Shown: piece by piece, positions 23,324 through 31,170 of the stretch | Position numbering within the stretch: the first letter of the stretch is position 1 | How the letters are laid out: each line of letters opens with the position of its first letter | NCBI GenBank assembly: GCA_017525915.1 | Contig: JAFXSC010000026.1 | Span: forward strand, 62,001 to 126,000 | Source: Ruminococcus sp. | GTDB taxonomy: Bacteria; Bacillota; Clostridia; Oscillospirales; Ruminococcaceae | Direction of reading: 5' to 3' | Length of the DNA: 64,000 nucleotides | Notes under the pieces: model-generated | What the model saw: the letters and a program-made list of their open reading frames with translations, nothing else | Told to the model about the DNA's origin: nothing | Database searches by the model: none | Made by a program: the position numbers and the translations under genes

Positions 23324-25957
23324 ATGGGACTTACAGAAAAGGAAGCCGCCGCAAGGCTCAGGACCGAGGGATCAAACGAATTCGTGGAGGGCAGGCGCAC
23401 CGGTCCGGCGAGGATATTCATAGGACAGTTCCGCGATGTCATGGTGATGATACTCCTCGCCGCAACTGCCGTGTCCGTCCTTCTCGGAGAGATATCGGAC
23501 GCGGTGACTATTATACTCATCGTTCTGCTGAACGCGATACTCGGATTCGTTCAGGAGTACCGCACAGAGCATACCCTTGAAGCGCTGCGCTCCATGACCT
23601 CGCCGACCGCAAAATGCTACCGCGACGGAAAGCTAATGGTTATTGAGGCATCGCGCCTTGTGACTGACGATGTTATCGAGATCGAAGCCGGCGACCGCAT
23701 ACCTGCCGACTGCGTTATAATCAAAGCTGCCGGTTTTTTTGCGGACGAAGCGGTCCTCACCGGCGAATCCACTGCCGTTGCAAAGTCTCCCGGTCTTGCA
23801 GGCGATACGGACAATTCGCTCAACAAGCCGAATATTGCCTACTGCGGAACATCAGCTGTGCGCGGAACCTGCCGTGCAAGGGTAATCGCGACCGGAAAGC
23901 GTACACAAATGGGCATGATATCCGAAATGCTGACAGATATCGACAAGGACATGACACCTCTTCAAAAGCGTCTTGCAGAGCTTGGAAAGATAGTTGCAGT
24001 GATATGTCTCATCGTCTGCGCGGCTGTATTCGGTGCAGGAGTTCTCCGCGGCGAGGATACCTTCGATATGCTCATGACCGGCATAACTATCGCGATAGCC
24101 GCTATACCGGAGGGACTTCCGGCGACCGTTACCATTGCCCTTGCACTTGCAGTCAGCCGGATGATGAAGCATAAGGCTCTCGTCAACAAGCTGCACAGCG
24201 TTGAGACTCTCGGCTGCACCTCGGTCATATGCTCCGACAAGACCGGCACGATAACCGAGAACAAGATGACAGTTACTGAACTCTATACCGTTTCCGGAAG
24301 CTTCAGCTTCACGGGAATGGGCTACCGTACCGGCGGAAGGATAGTCCGCACGGACAATTCATACGCAGACCTGCGCTCGGAAACTGCTCTCACAGAGGCG
24401 CTGAAATGCGGTACGCTCTGCTCGACAGCTTCGATATCGACCGGCGGCAAGGGCAGAAATTCTCCGCGCTCCCGTGGCGAATGGGAGGTCACGGGCGACC
24501 CTACCGAGATAGCGCTGCTCGTTGCCGCAGCAAAGGCAGGCATCACAAGGACTTCGCTTGAGGTCAGCCACAGAAAAACGGCAGAGCTGCCCTTCGACAG
24601 CGACACGCGCTATATGGCTGTACACTGCACTTCTCCGGACGGGAAAATGATCTACTTCAAGGGTGCCGCAGAGGTGCTTCTTCCGCGCTGCTCGCAGTAT
24701 ATGGACGAACACGGAGAGCTTCATCAGCTTAACGCTGCTCTGAAGCGCGAACTTTCCGATAAGGTCATAACCATGTCCGACCGTGCGCTGAGAGTTCTTG
24801 CGCTCGCGGAGGTACGCTCCGACCGCTTCGAGCCGGAGTGCGGAAGACTTGTTTTCCTCGGCATCACAGGCATGACCGACCCTCCTCGTGAAGAAGCAAG
24901 GGAAGCTATCAGAAAATGCGGAGCTGCCTCTGTCAAGACCGTAATGATAACCGGCGACCACAGAAATACAGCCGTTGCAGTTGCAAAAAAAGCAGGGCTC
25001 CTGCGCGGCGGAAAGGCTATGACAGGCGCGGAGCTGAATGCTATGTCCGACAGTGAGCTCGACCGCGTAATCGGCGATTATACGGTATTTGCAAGGGTTG
25101 AACCTGTACACAAGCTCAGGATAGTCCGAAGCTTCAAGCGGCGCGGAGAGATAGTCACTATGACCGGCGACGGCGTGAACGATGCGCCTGCGATAAAGGA
25201 AGCGGACGTCGGCGTGGCTATGGGAATGACCGGCACTGACGTCACGAAACAGGCTGCCGATGTGATACTCCTTGACGACAATCTTGCTACCCTCGTGAAT
25301 GCTGTCGAGCAGGGCAGATGCGTCTATGCGAATATCCGGAAATTCGTGCGTTATCTCCTCTCCTGCAACATCGGCGAGGTACTGACAATGCTGCTGAGCA
25401 TACTCATGGGAATGCCGGTGATACTCCTTCCGGTGCAGATACTCCTCGTCAACCTCGTTACGGACGGACTTCCGGCTATCGCACTCGGACTTGAACCGCC
25501 CGAGCCCGGCATAATGAAACGTCCGCCGAGAAGGTCAACGGAGGGCTTCTTCTCAGGCGGACTTATGTGGCGTATAGTCTTCCGCGGAGTATTCATCGGG
25601 CTTTCAACCATAGCCTCATTCAGCACTGTTCTCCGCATGGGCGGAAGCGTCGAAGCCGGACGTACTGCGGCGCTCATCACCCTCGTTGTCTCTCAGCTCA
25701 TACACGTTTTTGAGTGCAAGAGCGAAAAAGGCTCACTGTTCACGATAAATCTGTTCAGCAATATCAAACTGATACTTGCAGTAATAGTATCAGCAGGAGC
25801 ACTTGCCGGAGCGGTGCTTCTGCCGCAGCTCAGGACCGTTTTCGAGACCGTAGCGCTGACCCGTCCGCAGCTTCTTGCAGCAGTTATATGCAGCGCGGCT
25901 GTACCTGTGCTGTGCGGCATTGCAGAATTTTTAGGTTCAAAACGCGAAAAGAACTGA
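23324..25957 (+). CDS. Calcium-transporting P-type ATPase (SERCA/PMCA-like)
   Basis: 877 aa from the ATG at 23324, which has GGAGG 8 nt upstream. It has an N-terminal cation ATPase domain (MGLTEKEAAARLRTEGSNEF), the actuator TGES (in VLTGESTAV), the PEGLP of TM4 (near 261-266), the phosphorylated D305 in CSDKTGT, and the hinge TGDGVNDAPAIKEADVG. PEGLP together with a ten-segment layout marks type IIA Ca2+ pumps. It moves Ca2+ out of the cell at the expense of ATP. It is divergent from spoVAD with about 120 nt between them; the two micro-proteins follow on the same strand. Confidence 0.93.
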   Translation: MGLTEKEAAARLRTEGSNEFVEGRRTGPARIFIGQFRDVMVMILLAATAVSVLLGEISDAVTIILIVLLNAILGFVQEYRTEHTLEALRSMTSPTAKCYRDGKLMVIEASRLVTDDVIEIEAGDRIPADCVIIKAAGFFADEAVLTGESTAVAKSPGLAGDTDNSLNKPNIAYCGTSAVRGTCRARVIATGKRTQMGMISEMLTDIDKDMTPLQKRLAELGKIVAVICLIVCAAVFGAGVLRGEDTFDMLMTGITIAIAAIPEGLPATVTIALALAVSRMMKHKALVNKLHSVETLGCTSVICSDKTGTITENKMTVTELYTVSGSFSFTGMGYRTGGRIVRTDNSYADLRSETALTEALKCGTLCSTASISTGGKGRNSPRSRGEWEVTGDPTEIALLVAAAKAGITRTSLEVSHRKTAELPFDSDTRYMAVHCTSPDGKMIYFKGAAEVLLPRCSQYMDEHGELHQLNAALKRELSDKVITMSDRALRVLALAEVRSDRFEPECGRLVFLGITGMTDPPREEAREAIRKCGAASVKTVMITGDHRNTAVAVAKKAGLLRGGKAMTGAELNAMSDSELDRVIGDYTVFARVEPVHKLRIVRSFKRRGEIVTMTGDGVNDAPAIKEADVGVAMGMTGTDVTKQAADVILLDDNLATLVNAVEQGRCVYANIRKFVRYLLSCNIGEVLTMLLSILMGMPVILLPVQILLVNLVTDGLPAIALGLEPPEPGIMKRPPRRSTEGFFSGGLMWRIVFRGVFIGLSTIASFSTVLRMGGSVEAGRTAALITLVVSQLIHVFECKSEKGSLFTINLFSNIKLILAVIVSAGALAGAVLLPQLRTVFETVALTRPQLLAAVICSAAVPVLCGIAEFLGSKREKN

Positions 25958-26000
25958 ATTATCTGAAATTTCAGAGGCATAATATCCATGAGGTGATAAT

Positions 26001-26129
26001 ATGCTCGGATTTTTTCTCGGAAGTATCTTCGGCGGAACTGTAGGAGTGACAACAATTTGTCTCTGTACAGCGGCAAAGTGGGGAGACGCTCACACTGACG
26101 ACGGTCACAGTGAAAACAGCAGAAAATGA
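26001..26129 (+). CDS. DUF3789-like 42-aa membrane micro-protein
   Basis: 42 aa, below the length usually annotated. It starts MLGFFLGSIFGGTVGVTTIC and continues with LCTAAK and an acidic/His tail (WGDAHTDDGHSENSRK). AGGTGATAAT lies just before the ATG, a strong ribosome-binding site. One transmembrane helix with the GxxxG-like glycine spacing and a C-L-C patch matches my recollection of DUF3789 proteins, which often have M-C-L-x-x-A-A at this place. It lies 43 nt after the Ca2+ ATPase stop, so it could regulate or accompany the pump, as small membrane peptides do for other P-type ATPases. Function unproven. Confidence 0.65.
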   Translation: MLGFFLGSIFGGTVGVTTICLCTAAKWGDAHTDDGHSENSRK

Positions 26130-26160
26130 TGCCGGATTTAAGATTATTTTAAGGACAGTA

Positions 26161-26169
26161 TGCTATACT
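26161..26169 (+). promoter_or_regulatory. Extended -10 promoter before the second micro-protein
   Basis: TGCTATACT is an extended -10 element (TGnTATAnT) 45 nt upstream of the ATG at 26215. No good -35 is seen, as is usual for extended -10 promoters. Confidence 0.6.
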
Positions 26170-26214
26170 TATCACATAAGATGAACGTGAAGACTATGTG
26201 AAAGAGGTGATATC

Positions 26215-26307
26215 ATGCTGAAAGGAATAGTTGCAGTAGTCGGCAGTACAGCCGCGCTGTTTTCACTTTGCCTCTGTACTGCTGCAAAGCAGTCGGAAAC
26301 CCAATGA
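26215..26307 (+). CDS. 30-aa membrane micro-protein sharing the CLCTAAK motif
   Basis: MLKGIVAVVGSTAALFSLCL-CTAAKQSETQ: a single predicted transmembrane helix and the same C-L-C-T-A-A-K ending as the micro-protein at 26001-26129. AGAGGTGATATC precedes the ATG. The two copies look like a tandem duplication that has diverged outside the motif. A strong hairpin terminator follows 13 nt after the stop. No known function; the conserved motif and separate promoter argue that it is a real gene. Confidence 0.6.
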   Translation: MLKGIVAVVGSTAALFSLCLCTAAKQSETQ

Positions 26308-26314
26308 CATGACA

Positions 26315-26347
26315 GAAAAAAGCGGCTGAAAAACAGCCGCTTTTTTT
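26315..26347. terminator. Bidirectional terminator between micro-proteins and serS
   Basis: AGCGGCTG (26321-26328) pairs with CAGCCGCT (26334-26341), loop AAAAA, followed by seven T on the plus strand and preceded by six A (T on the minus strand). Confidence 0.93.
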
Positions 26348-26348
26348 A

Positions 26349-27641
26349 TTACTTTTTCTCGGGAACCTTTATAATGTCCTTACGCATATAAGGCTGAAGT
26401 GCCTTCGGGATACGGATAGAACCATCCTCGTTGAGATTGTTCTCGAGGAATGCGATGAGCATTCTCGGAGGTGCAACGACGGTATTATTGAGAGTATGTG
26501 CGAAATACTTATTGCCGTCAGCGCCCTTTACGCGGATGCCAAGTCTGCGTGCCTGAGCATCGCCGAGGTTTGAACAGCTTCCGACCTCGAAATACTTCTT
26601 CTGTCTGGGCGACCATGCCTCAACATCGAGGCTCTTGACCTTGAGGTCTGCGAGGTCACCGGAGCAGCATTCAAGTGTGCGGACAGGTATATCGAGCGTG
26701 CGGAAGAACTCAACGGTGTAGCTGTAAAGCTTGTGGAACCATTCCATGCTCTCCTCTGGCTTGCAAACAACTATCATCTCCTGCTTCTCGAACTGGTGAA
26801 TACGGTAAACACCTCTCTCTTCGATGCCGTGAGCGCCGACTTCCTTGCGGAAACACGGAGAATAGCTGGTGAGAGTCTTCGGGAGCTCCTCCTCGGGAAC
26901 GATAGTGTCGATGAACTTGCCTATCATGGAGTGCTCGGAAGTACCGATGAGGTAAAGGTCCTCGCCCTCTATCTTGTACATCATGCCTTCCATTTCAGCA
27001 AAGCTCATAACGCCGGTAACGACGTCGCTTCTTATCATAAACGGAGGGATATAGTAAGTAAAGCCCTTGTCTATCATGAAATCGCGCGCATAGGAAAGGA
27101 TGCAGGACTGGAGCTGAGCGATGTCACCGCAGAGGTAGTAGAAGCCGTTTCCGCTTGTCTTTCTTGCGCTGTCGAGGTCGATTCCGTTGACCTTTTCCAT
27201 GATATCAACGTGGTAGGGAATCTCGAAATCCGGCACTGCAGGCTCGCCAAAACGCTCTACTTCGACGTTTTCGCTGTCGTCCTTACCAATCGGAACGCTC
27301 TCGTCGATGATGTTCGGAATAACGAGCATTATCTTGCGGATATCCTCCTCAAGCTTGACCTCAAGCTGCTCAAGCTCTTCGAGCTTGTTGCCTATCTCAG
27401 CGACCTCAGTCTTTACCTTTTCAGCTTCTTCTTTCTGACCCTTAGCCATGAAGCCGCCAATTTCCTTGCTCTTGACCTTGCGCTGGTTTCTTAGACTGTC
27501 GCACTCCACCTTAGTCTCGCGGAACTGCTTGTCCAGCTCGATAACCTTGTCAACGAGCTCTATCTTTTCATCCTGGAACTTCTTCTTTATGTTTTCCTTT
27601 ACGAGATCCGGATTTGTTCTGATAAGTTTAATGTCGATCAT
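26349..27641 (-). CDS. serS: Seryl-tRNA synthetase
   Basis: 430 aa, standard length. A two-helix coiled-coil arm (residues about 25-110, QFRETKVECDSLRNQRKVKS) binds the long variable arm of tRNA-Ser. The class II motifs follow: SYSPCFRKEVGAHGIEERGV (motif 2) and NTVVAPPRMLIAFLENN (motif 3). It charges tRNA-Ser with serine. It is 15 nt downstream of parB on the same strand, so it is probably read with the parA-parB operon; a T-box is not possible in the short gap. Confidence 0.97.
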   Translation of the reverse strand: MIDIKLIRTNPDLVKENIKKKFQDEKIELVDKVIELDKQFRETKVECDSLRNQRKVKSKEIGGFMAKGQKEEAEKVKTEVAEIGNKLEELEQLEVKLEEDIRKIMLVIPNIIDESVPIGKDDSENVEVERFGEPAVPDFEIPYHVDIMEKVNGIDLDSARKTSGNGFYYLCGDIAQLQSCILSYARDFMIDKGFTYYIPPFMIRSDVVTGVMSFAEMEGMMYKIEGEDLYLIGTSEHSMIGKFIDTIVPEEELPKTLTSYSPCFRKEVGAHGIEERGVYRIHQFEKQEMIVVCKPEESMEWFHKLYSYTVEFFRTLDIPVRTLECCSGDLADLKVKSLDVEAWSPRQKKYFEVGSCSNLGDAQARRLGIRVKGADGNKYFAHTLNNTVVAPPRMLIAFLENNLNEDGSIRIPKALQPYMRKDIIKVPEKK

Positions 27642-27656
27642 TTTAATAACTCCTTT

Positions 27657-28499
27657 TTATTCCTTTGCAAGCTTGTCTGCAAGCGCTGCAAGGTCTTCTT
27701 TATCATAAAATTCAAGGGTGAGCATACCCTTTTTCTTGCCAAATTCAACCTTTACCCTGCGTCCGAGGCTATTATTCAGAGATATTTCCATCTCCTTGAA
27801 ATAACTGTCAATCTTCTTGTCGGAAGCCGGCTCGTCCTGCATTTCATTTGAACGCTGTGCAGCTCTCTCGACCTGACGGACGGTAAGACCGCCATCGGAA
27901 GCCTTTATAGCCGTAGCGATCATCAGTTCCTCGTTTTCAAAGCCGAGGAGAGCACGTCCGTGACCGGCAGAAAGCTCTCCGTTTTCGAGCATTTTTATAA
28001 TGCGCTCGGGAAGTGTCAGAAGTCTGACCGCGTTTGCAACAGCTGAGCGTGAGCGTCCGACCATTTTTGCGACCTTGTCTTGTGTCAGACCGAACTTCTC
28101 GATAAGCTCGTTGTAACCGTTCGCCTCTTCCATCGGGTTGAGGTTTTCGCGCTGCAAATTCTCGATAATAGCAATCTGCATTGCCTCAGAATCAGACAAT
28201 TCCTTTATGCTTACCGGAATTTCTTCAAGCCCGAGCATTCTTGCAGCACGCCACCTGCGCTCGCCGGCAACGATCTGATAACCGCCGGTGCTGATAGGAC
28301 GCACAAGTACCGGCTGGAGCATACCGTGCTCGCGTATTGAATCAGCAAGTGCAGCGATAGCTTCATCGCTGAAATTCTTACGCGGCTGATCTCTGTTCGG
28401 CTCGATCTCAGCAGTGCGAAGCGTCTTTTTTACCTGAACATCGTTGGTATTATCACTCATCAGAGCTTCAAGACCGCCGCCTAATCCACCTTTCGCCAT
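27657..28499 (-). CDS. parB: Chromosome partitioning protein ParB (Spo0J)
   Basis: 280 aa. It has the N-terminal CTP-binding domain with VAGERRWRAARMLG (the GERRxRA CTP/phosphate motif) and AIIENLQRENLNPMEEANGY, a helix-turn-helix LTQDKVAKMVGRSRSAVANA for parS, and a C-terminal dimer region ending EFYDKEDLAALADKLAKE. It loads at parS, spreads as a clamp and works with ParA to separate chromosome origins. The coding start is the ATG at 28499; its ribosome-binding site is 26 nt away, beyond a hairpin (see 28509-28531). Confidence 0.96.
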   Translation of the reverse strand: MAKGGLGGGLEALMSDNTNDVQVKKTLRTAEIEPNRDQPRKNFSDEAIAALADSIREHGMLQPVLVRPISTGGYQIVAGERRWRAARMLGLEEIPVSIKELSDSEAMQIAIIENLQRENLNPMEEANGYNELIEKFGLTQDKVAKMVGRSRSAVANAVRLLTLPERIIKMLENGELSAGHGRALLGFENEELMIATAIKASDGGLTVRQVERAAQRSNEMQDEPASDKKIDSYFKEMEISLNNSLGRRVKVEFGKKKGMLTLEFYDKEDLAALADKLAKE

Positions 28500-28508
28500 A
28501 AATCATAT

Positions 28509-28531
28509 GCATCCCGTGAGGATGCTCCTCC
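28509..28531 (-). promoter_or_regulatory. parB ribosome-binding site with hairpin in the spacer
   Basis: On the minus strand the sequence TAAGGAGGA (parA stop plus Shine-Dalgarno) is followed by GCATCC-TCACG-GGATGC, a 6-bp stem with a 5-nt loop, then 9 nt and the ATG. The linear Shine-Dalgarno to ATG distance is 26 nt, too long for normal initiation; folding the hairpin leaves 9 nt. No nearer Shine-Dalgarno and no other in-frame start is present. Confidence 0.7.
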
Positions 28532-29347
28532 TTACTGTTTTTTCTTTTTCTTGAAGCTGAAGAGCTTCTTTTTCTTTGGCAATTCGAGGGGTTCTCCAAG
28601 CAATTCGTGGCAAAGCAGCTCGTATGACTCTGCACCCTTTGAAGCCTTATCGTAGTACATTACCGGTTTTCCGTAGCTCGGAGCCTCGGAAATACGAACG
28701 TTACGCGGTATTTTTGTCTGAAATACCTTTCCGGGGAAGTGCTTCTCGACTTCCTCAACAACGTCATTTGCAACGTTCAGTCGGCTGTCGAACATTGTAA
28801 ACAGGATACCCTCTATCTCAAGCGCCGGATTGTAGTTGTTCTTGATTATTTTAATCGTATTCAGAAGCTGTGACAGACCCTCGAGCGCATAGAACTCAGC
28901 GAGCATCGGCACCATGAGAGTGTCGCAGGCAACAAGACTGTTGATGGTAATGATGCCAAGTGCCGGAGGACAGTCTATAAATATGTAGTCGTAATCGTTT
29001 TTGCATGTCAGGAGCTGCATTTTAAGTCTGTTCACACGGTTCTCGAAGTCAGCAAGCTCGATTTCACAGCCTGCAAGGTGCTCCGTAGCAGGAACTATGC
29101 TGACATTCTCAAATTCAGTCTCGACAGCAGCTTCCTGGATGCGTTTTTTACCGATCATCACGTCATAAGTTGTAGCAGAGACAGCCTTTTTCTTGATGCC
29201 GAAGCCGGTTGTCGTATTACCCTGAGGGTCAGAATCAACGCAAAGAACCTTAAAACCGCGCGAACCGAGATAAGCGGCAACGTTCACAACAGTTGTGGAC
29301 TTACCAACACCGCCCTTCTGGTTGGCAACAGCGATAATTTTGCCCAT
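28532..29347 (-). CDS. parA: Chromosome partitioning ATPase ParA (Soj)
   Basis: 271 aa. MGKIIAVANQKGGVGKSTTV is the deviant Walker A (KGGVGKST); CVDSDPQGNTTTGFG (A' motif) and YIFIDCPPALGIITINSL (Walker B) follow. The C-terminus is strongly basic (KKKKLFSFKKKKKQ), useful for non-specific DNA binding. ParA-ATP gradients move ParB-parS complexes. Downstream parB begins 33 nt later. The promoter is at 29420-29448, beside the two parS sites. Confidence 0.97.
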   Translation of the reverse strand: MGKIIAVANQKGGVGKSTTVVNVAAYLGSRGFKVLCVDSDPQGNTTTGFGIKKKAVSATTYDVMIGKKRIQEAAVETEFENVSIVPATEHLAGCEIELADFENRVNRLKMQLLTCKNDYDYIFIDCPPALGIITINSLVACDTLMVPMLAEFYALEGLSQLLNTIKIIKNNYNPALEIEGILFTMFDSRLNVANDVVEEVEKHFPGKVFQTKIPRNVRISEAPSYGKPVMYYDKASKGAESYELLCHELLGEPLELPKKKKLFSFKKKKKQ

Positions 29348-29419
29348 AAGATCTTCCTTTCAACGGTAAATCTAAAGAGAAGCAGCAAAAGCAGTCACTC
29401 TGCCCCTCATATAACTTAT

Positions 29420-29448
29420 ATTATATCACTTTTTTTCGACGATGTAAA
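29420..29448 (-). promoter_or_regulatory. Promoter of parA-parB
   Basis: Minus strand TTTACA (29448-29443) and TATAAT (29425-29420), 17-nt spacer. It is 28 nt downstream (minus strand) of a parS site, so ParB spreading could affect it. Confidence 0.75.
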
Positions 29449-29475
29449 TACGTTAATGCAAATTAGTACAAAAAA

Positions 29476-29491
29476 TGTTTCACATGAAACA
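29476..29491. promoter_or_regulatory. parS-like site 1
   Basis: TGTTTCACATGAAACA, one central change and one C/T change from the Bacillus parS consensus TGTTCCACGTGAAACA. It sits between noc and parA, 8 nt from parS site 2. Confidence 0.8.
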
Positions 29492-29499
29492 TTTTGAAT

Positions 29500-29515
29500 T
29501 GTTTCACGTGAAACA
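29500..29515. promoter_or_regulatory. parS-like site 2
   Basis: TGTTTCACGTGAAACA, a perfect 16-bp palindrome with one base different from the Bacillus parS consensus. It lies 7 nt past the stop of noc, between noc and parA. Confidence 0.9.
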
Positions 29516-29521
29516 TTATGC

Positions 29522-30340
29522 TCATATTCTGTTCTGAATCGGTATCCTTACACGGTATTCAATATAATCTTCGTTCTGAATTTTACGCGAATCTGCGGAA
29601 ATTCCAGCAGCCTGCATCGTCTCTACCGCCTTGTTGATCGTATTGATGAACAGCTTGACATTTTGGAACACCTTAGAACGCTTTTTCAGACTTTCCTTTG
29701 CATTTTCATTGTTGATATACTCGTCAACTAGTTTTTCAGTACGCTCAACGTTAAGCTTATTCTTGATAATCTTTTCAAGCAAAGTCAACCTCTCAGCAGG
29801 ACTCGCAAGACGTAGTAGGGTCCGCGCGTGCCTCTCAGTAAGATTATACTTAATAATCAGCTCGCGTTCGTCATTAGTAAGCCGCAGCAGTCTGAGCTTA
29901 TTTGCAACTGTACTTTGCGCCCTTCCAAGTTTGATAGCAGCTTCGTCCTGTGTAAGACCATAGTAGGTGATAAGATTATCAATTGCAATTGCCTCTTCAA
30001 AGAAATTGAGATCCTGGCGCTGAATATTCTCGACAAGCGCAAGTATTGCCGAGTCCCTGTCGCTGATATCAATAATTATGCACGGAACAGCTTTCAATCC
30101 ACATAATTTTGCAGCGCGAAGTCGCCTCTCGCCAGCTACAAGCAGATAGCAATCATTATATCTTCGTACCGTCAAAGGCTGAATTATCCCATTATGTAAA
30201 ATTGAATCAGCAAGTTTACCAATATCACACTCGTTGAATTCTCGTCTCGGCTGAGCTGGATTTGGCTGTATACGCGAAGTATCTACCTCAATTACTTTGT
30301 TTACAGTTTTCTCTTTAGCTAAACTTAAAAATCCTGCCAT
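29522..30340 (-). CDS. noc: ParB paralogue, nucleoid occlusion factor-like (Noc)
   Basis: 272 aa. The ParB fold is complete: IQPNPAQPRREFNECDIGKL, LLVAGERRLRAAKLCGLKAV (GERRxRA), LVENIQRQDLNFFEEAIAI, and the HTH LTQDEAAIKLGRAQSTVANK. Position next to rsmG and mnmG is the classic place of noc. Noc binds specific sites, spreads with CTP and stops division over the nucleoid. The coding strand is clearly AT-richer than parA and parB nearby. It could instead be a second ParB-type protein; the N-terminal membrane-targeting helix of Bacillus Noc (KHPFSRFFGL-like) is not obvious here. Confidence 0.85.
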   Translation of the reverse strand: MAGFLSLAKEKTVNKVIEVDTSRIQPNPAQPRREFNECDIGKLADSILHNGIIQPLTVRRYNDCYLLVAGERRLRAAKLCGLKAVPCIIIDISDRDSAILALVENIQRQDLNFFEEAIAIDNLITYYGLTQDEAAIKLGRAQSTVANKLRLLRLTNDERELIIKYNLTERHARTLLRLASPAERLTLLEKIIKNKLNVERTEKLVDEYINNENAKESLKKRSKVFQNVKLFINTINKAVETMQAAGISADSRKIQNEDYIEYRVRIPIQNRI

Positions 30341-30405
30341 AGTGTAACCTCGTTTCTGATAAAATTTCTATAAACATAATAACACTTACAGGAAATAAAA
30401 GCTAC

Positions 30406-30441
30406 AAAAAAATTCCGCCAATTTGCGACAAATCAGCGGAA
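30406..30441 (-). terminator. Intrinsic terminator after rsmG
   Basis: On the minus strand TTCCGC (30441-30436) pairs with GCGGAA (30418-30413), with an inner ATTTG/CAAAT pairing, followed by TTTTTTT. It separates the mnmG-rsmG unit from noc. Confidence 0.88.
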
Positions 30442-30463
30442 AATTATTCAATAAATATTCATT

Positions 30464-31168
30464 TTACAAGGATTTCTTTTTGATCTGAGCGCTATTGCGC
30501 GGATATTTTGTCGAAGTCTGCGAAATTTTCTTAATTATAATGATCCTTCGCGCGTCAACTTCGAGGTTATAATCATAAACATCAGAAACCGTACCGCCGA
30601 GTAAAGCAACAGCATTTTTAGCAGGCTCTATATCCTCATTCTGCCCTTTCATCGAAATGAAAGTGCCTCCCTGTTTAACAAATGGAATGCAAAACTCACT
30701 CAAAACAGGCAAACCTGCTACTGCTCTAGCGCATGAAATGTCAAATTGCTCTCTAAAAGCGGATTGTCTTGCAATATCTTCAGCACGACCGTGTACGAAA
30801 TTCGCGCAGATATTCAAGTTACTGCATAAGTTTTCAAGGAAACCTATGCGCTTAGCAAGACTATCCAATAACGTCAGTTTAATATCAGGTCTGAAAATCT
30901 TAATTGGAACAGAAGGAAAACCTGCACCGGTACCAACATCAATTAATGACGAATTCTCAGGTATATCGAAGTATTTCAGTACCAGAATACTGTCAAGAAA
31001 ATGCTTCACCAGAATTTCTTCGGGTGCAGTAATAGCGGTAAGATTGATTTTATTGTTCCAATCTACAAGGAGTTCTGCATATAATGACAAAAGATCATAC
31101 TTTTCGCGATTTAGAACAATATCATACTTATTGAATAGAGAGCAACATATTTCAAATTCAGGAAGCAT
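30464..31168 (-). CDS. rsmG: 16S rRNA (guanine-N7) methyltransferase RsmG
   Basis: 234 aa. LLSLYAELLVDWNNKINLTA is the conserved N-terminal helix, and LIDVGTGAGFPSVPIKIFRP is SAM motif I; ARAVAGLPVLSEFCIPFVKQ and GTFISMKGQ follow. It methylates G527 of 16S rRNA. It is 2 nt from mnmG with GGGAGG inside the mnmG end. AT-rich relative to its neighbours outside the 29.4-33.5 kb block. Confidence 0.96.
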   Translation of the reverse strand: MLPEFEICCSLFNKYDIVLNREKYDLLSLYAELLVDWNNKINLTAITAPEEILVKHFLDSILVLKYFDIPENSSLIDVGTGAGFPSVPIKIFRPDIKLTLLDSLAKRIGFLENLCSNLNICANFVHGRAEDIARQSAFREQFDISCARAVAGLPVLSEFCIPFVKQGGTFISMKGQNEDIEPAKNAVALLGGTVSDVYDYNLEVDARRIIIIKKISQTSTKYPRNSAQIKKKSL

Positions 31169-31170
31169 AT

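Noticed and set aside
23203-23520. 106-codon upstream extension of SpoVAD
   Set aside because: The extension has no family similarity and overlaps the divergent ATPase promoter and start; TTG 23202 has a near-ideal ribosome-binding site and gives the family length.
24359-25111. Minus-strand 250-codon frame inside the Ca2+ ATPase
   Set aside because: Codon-bias shadow of a conserved gene; no motif.
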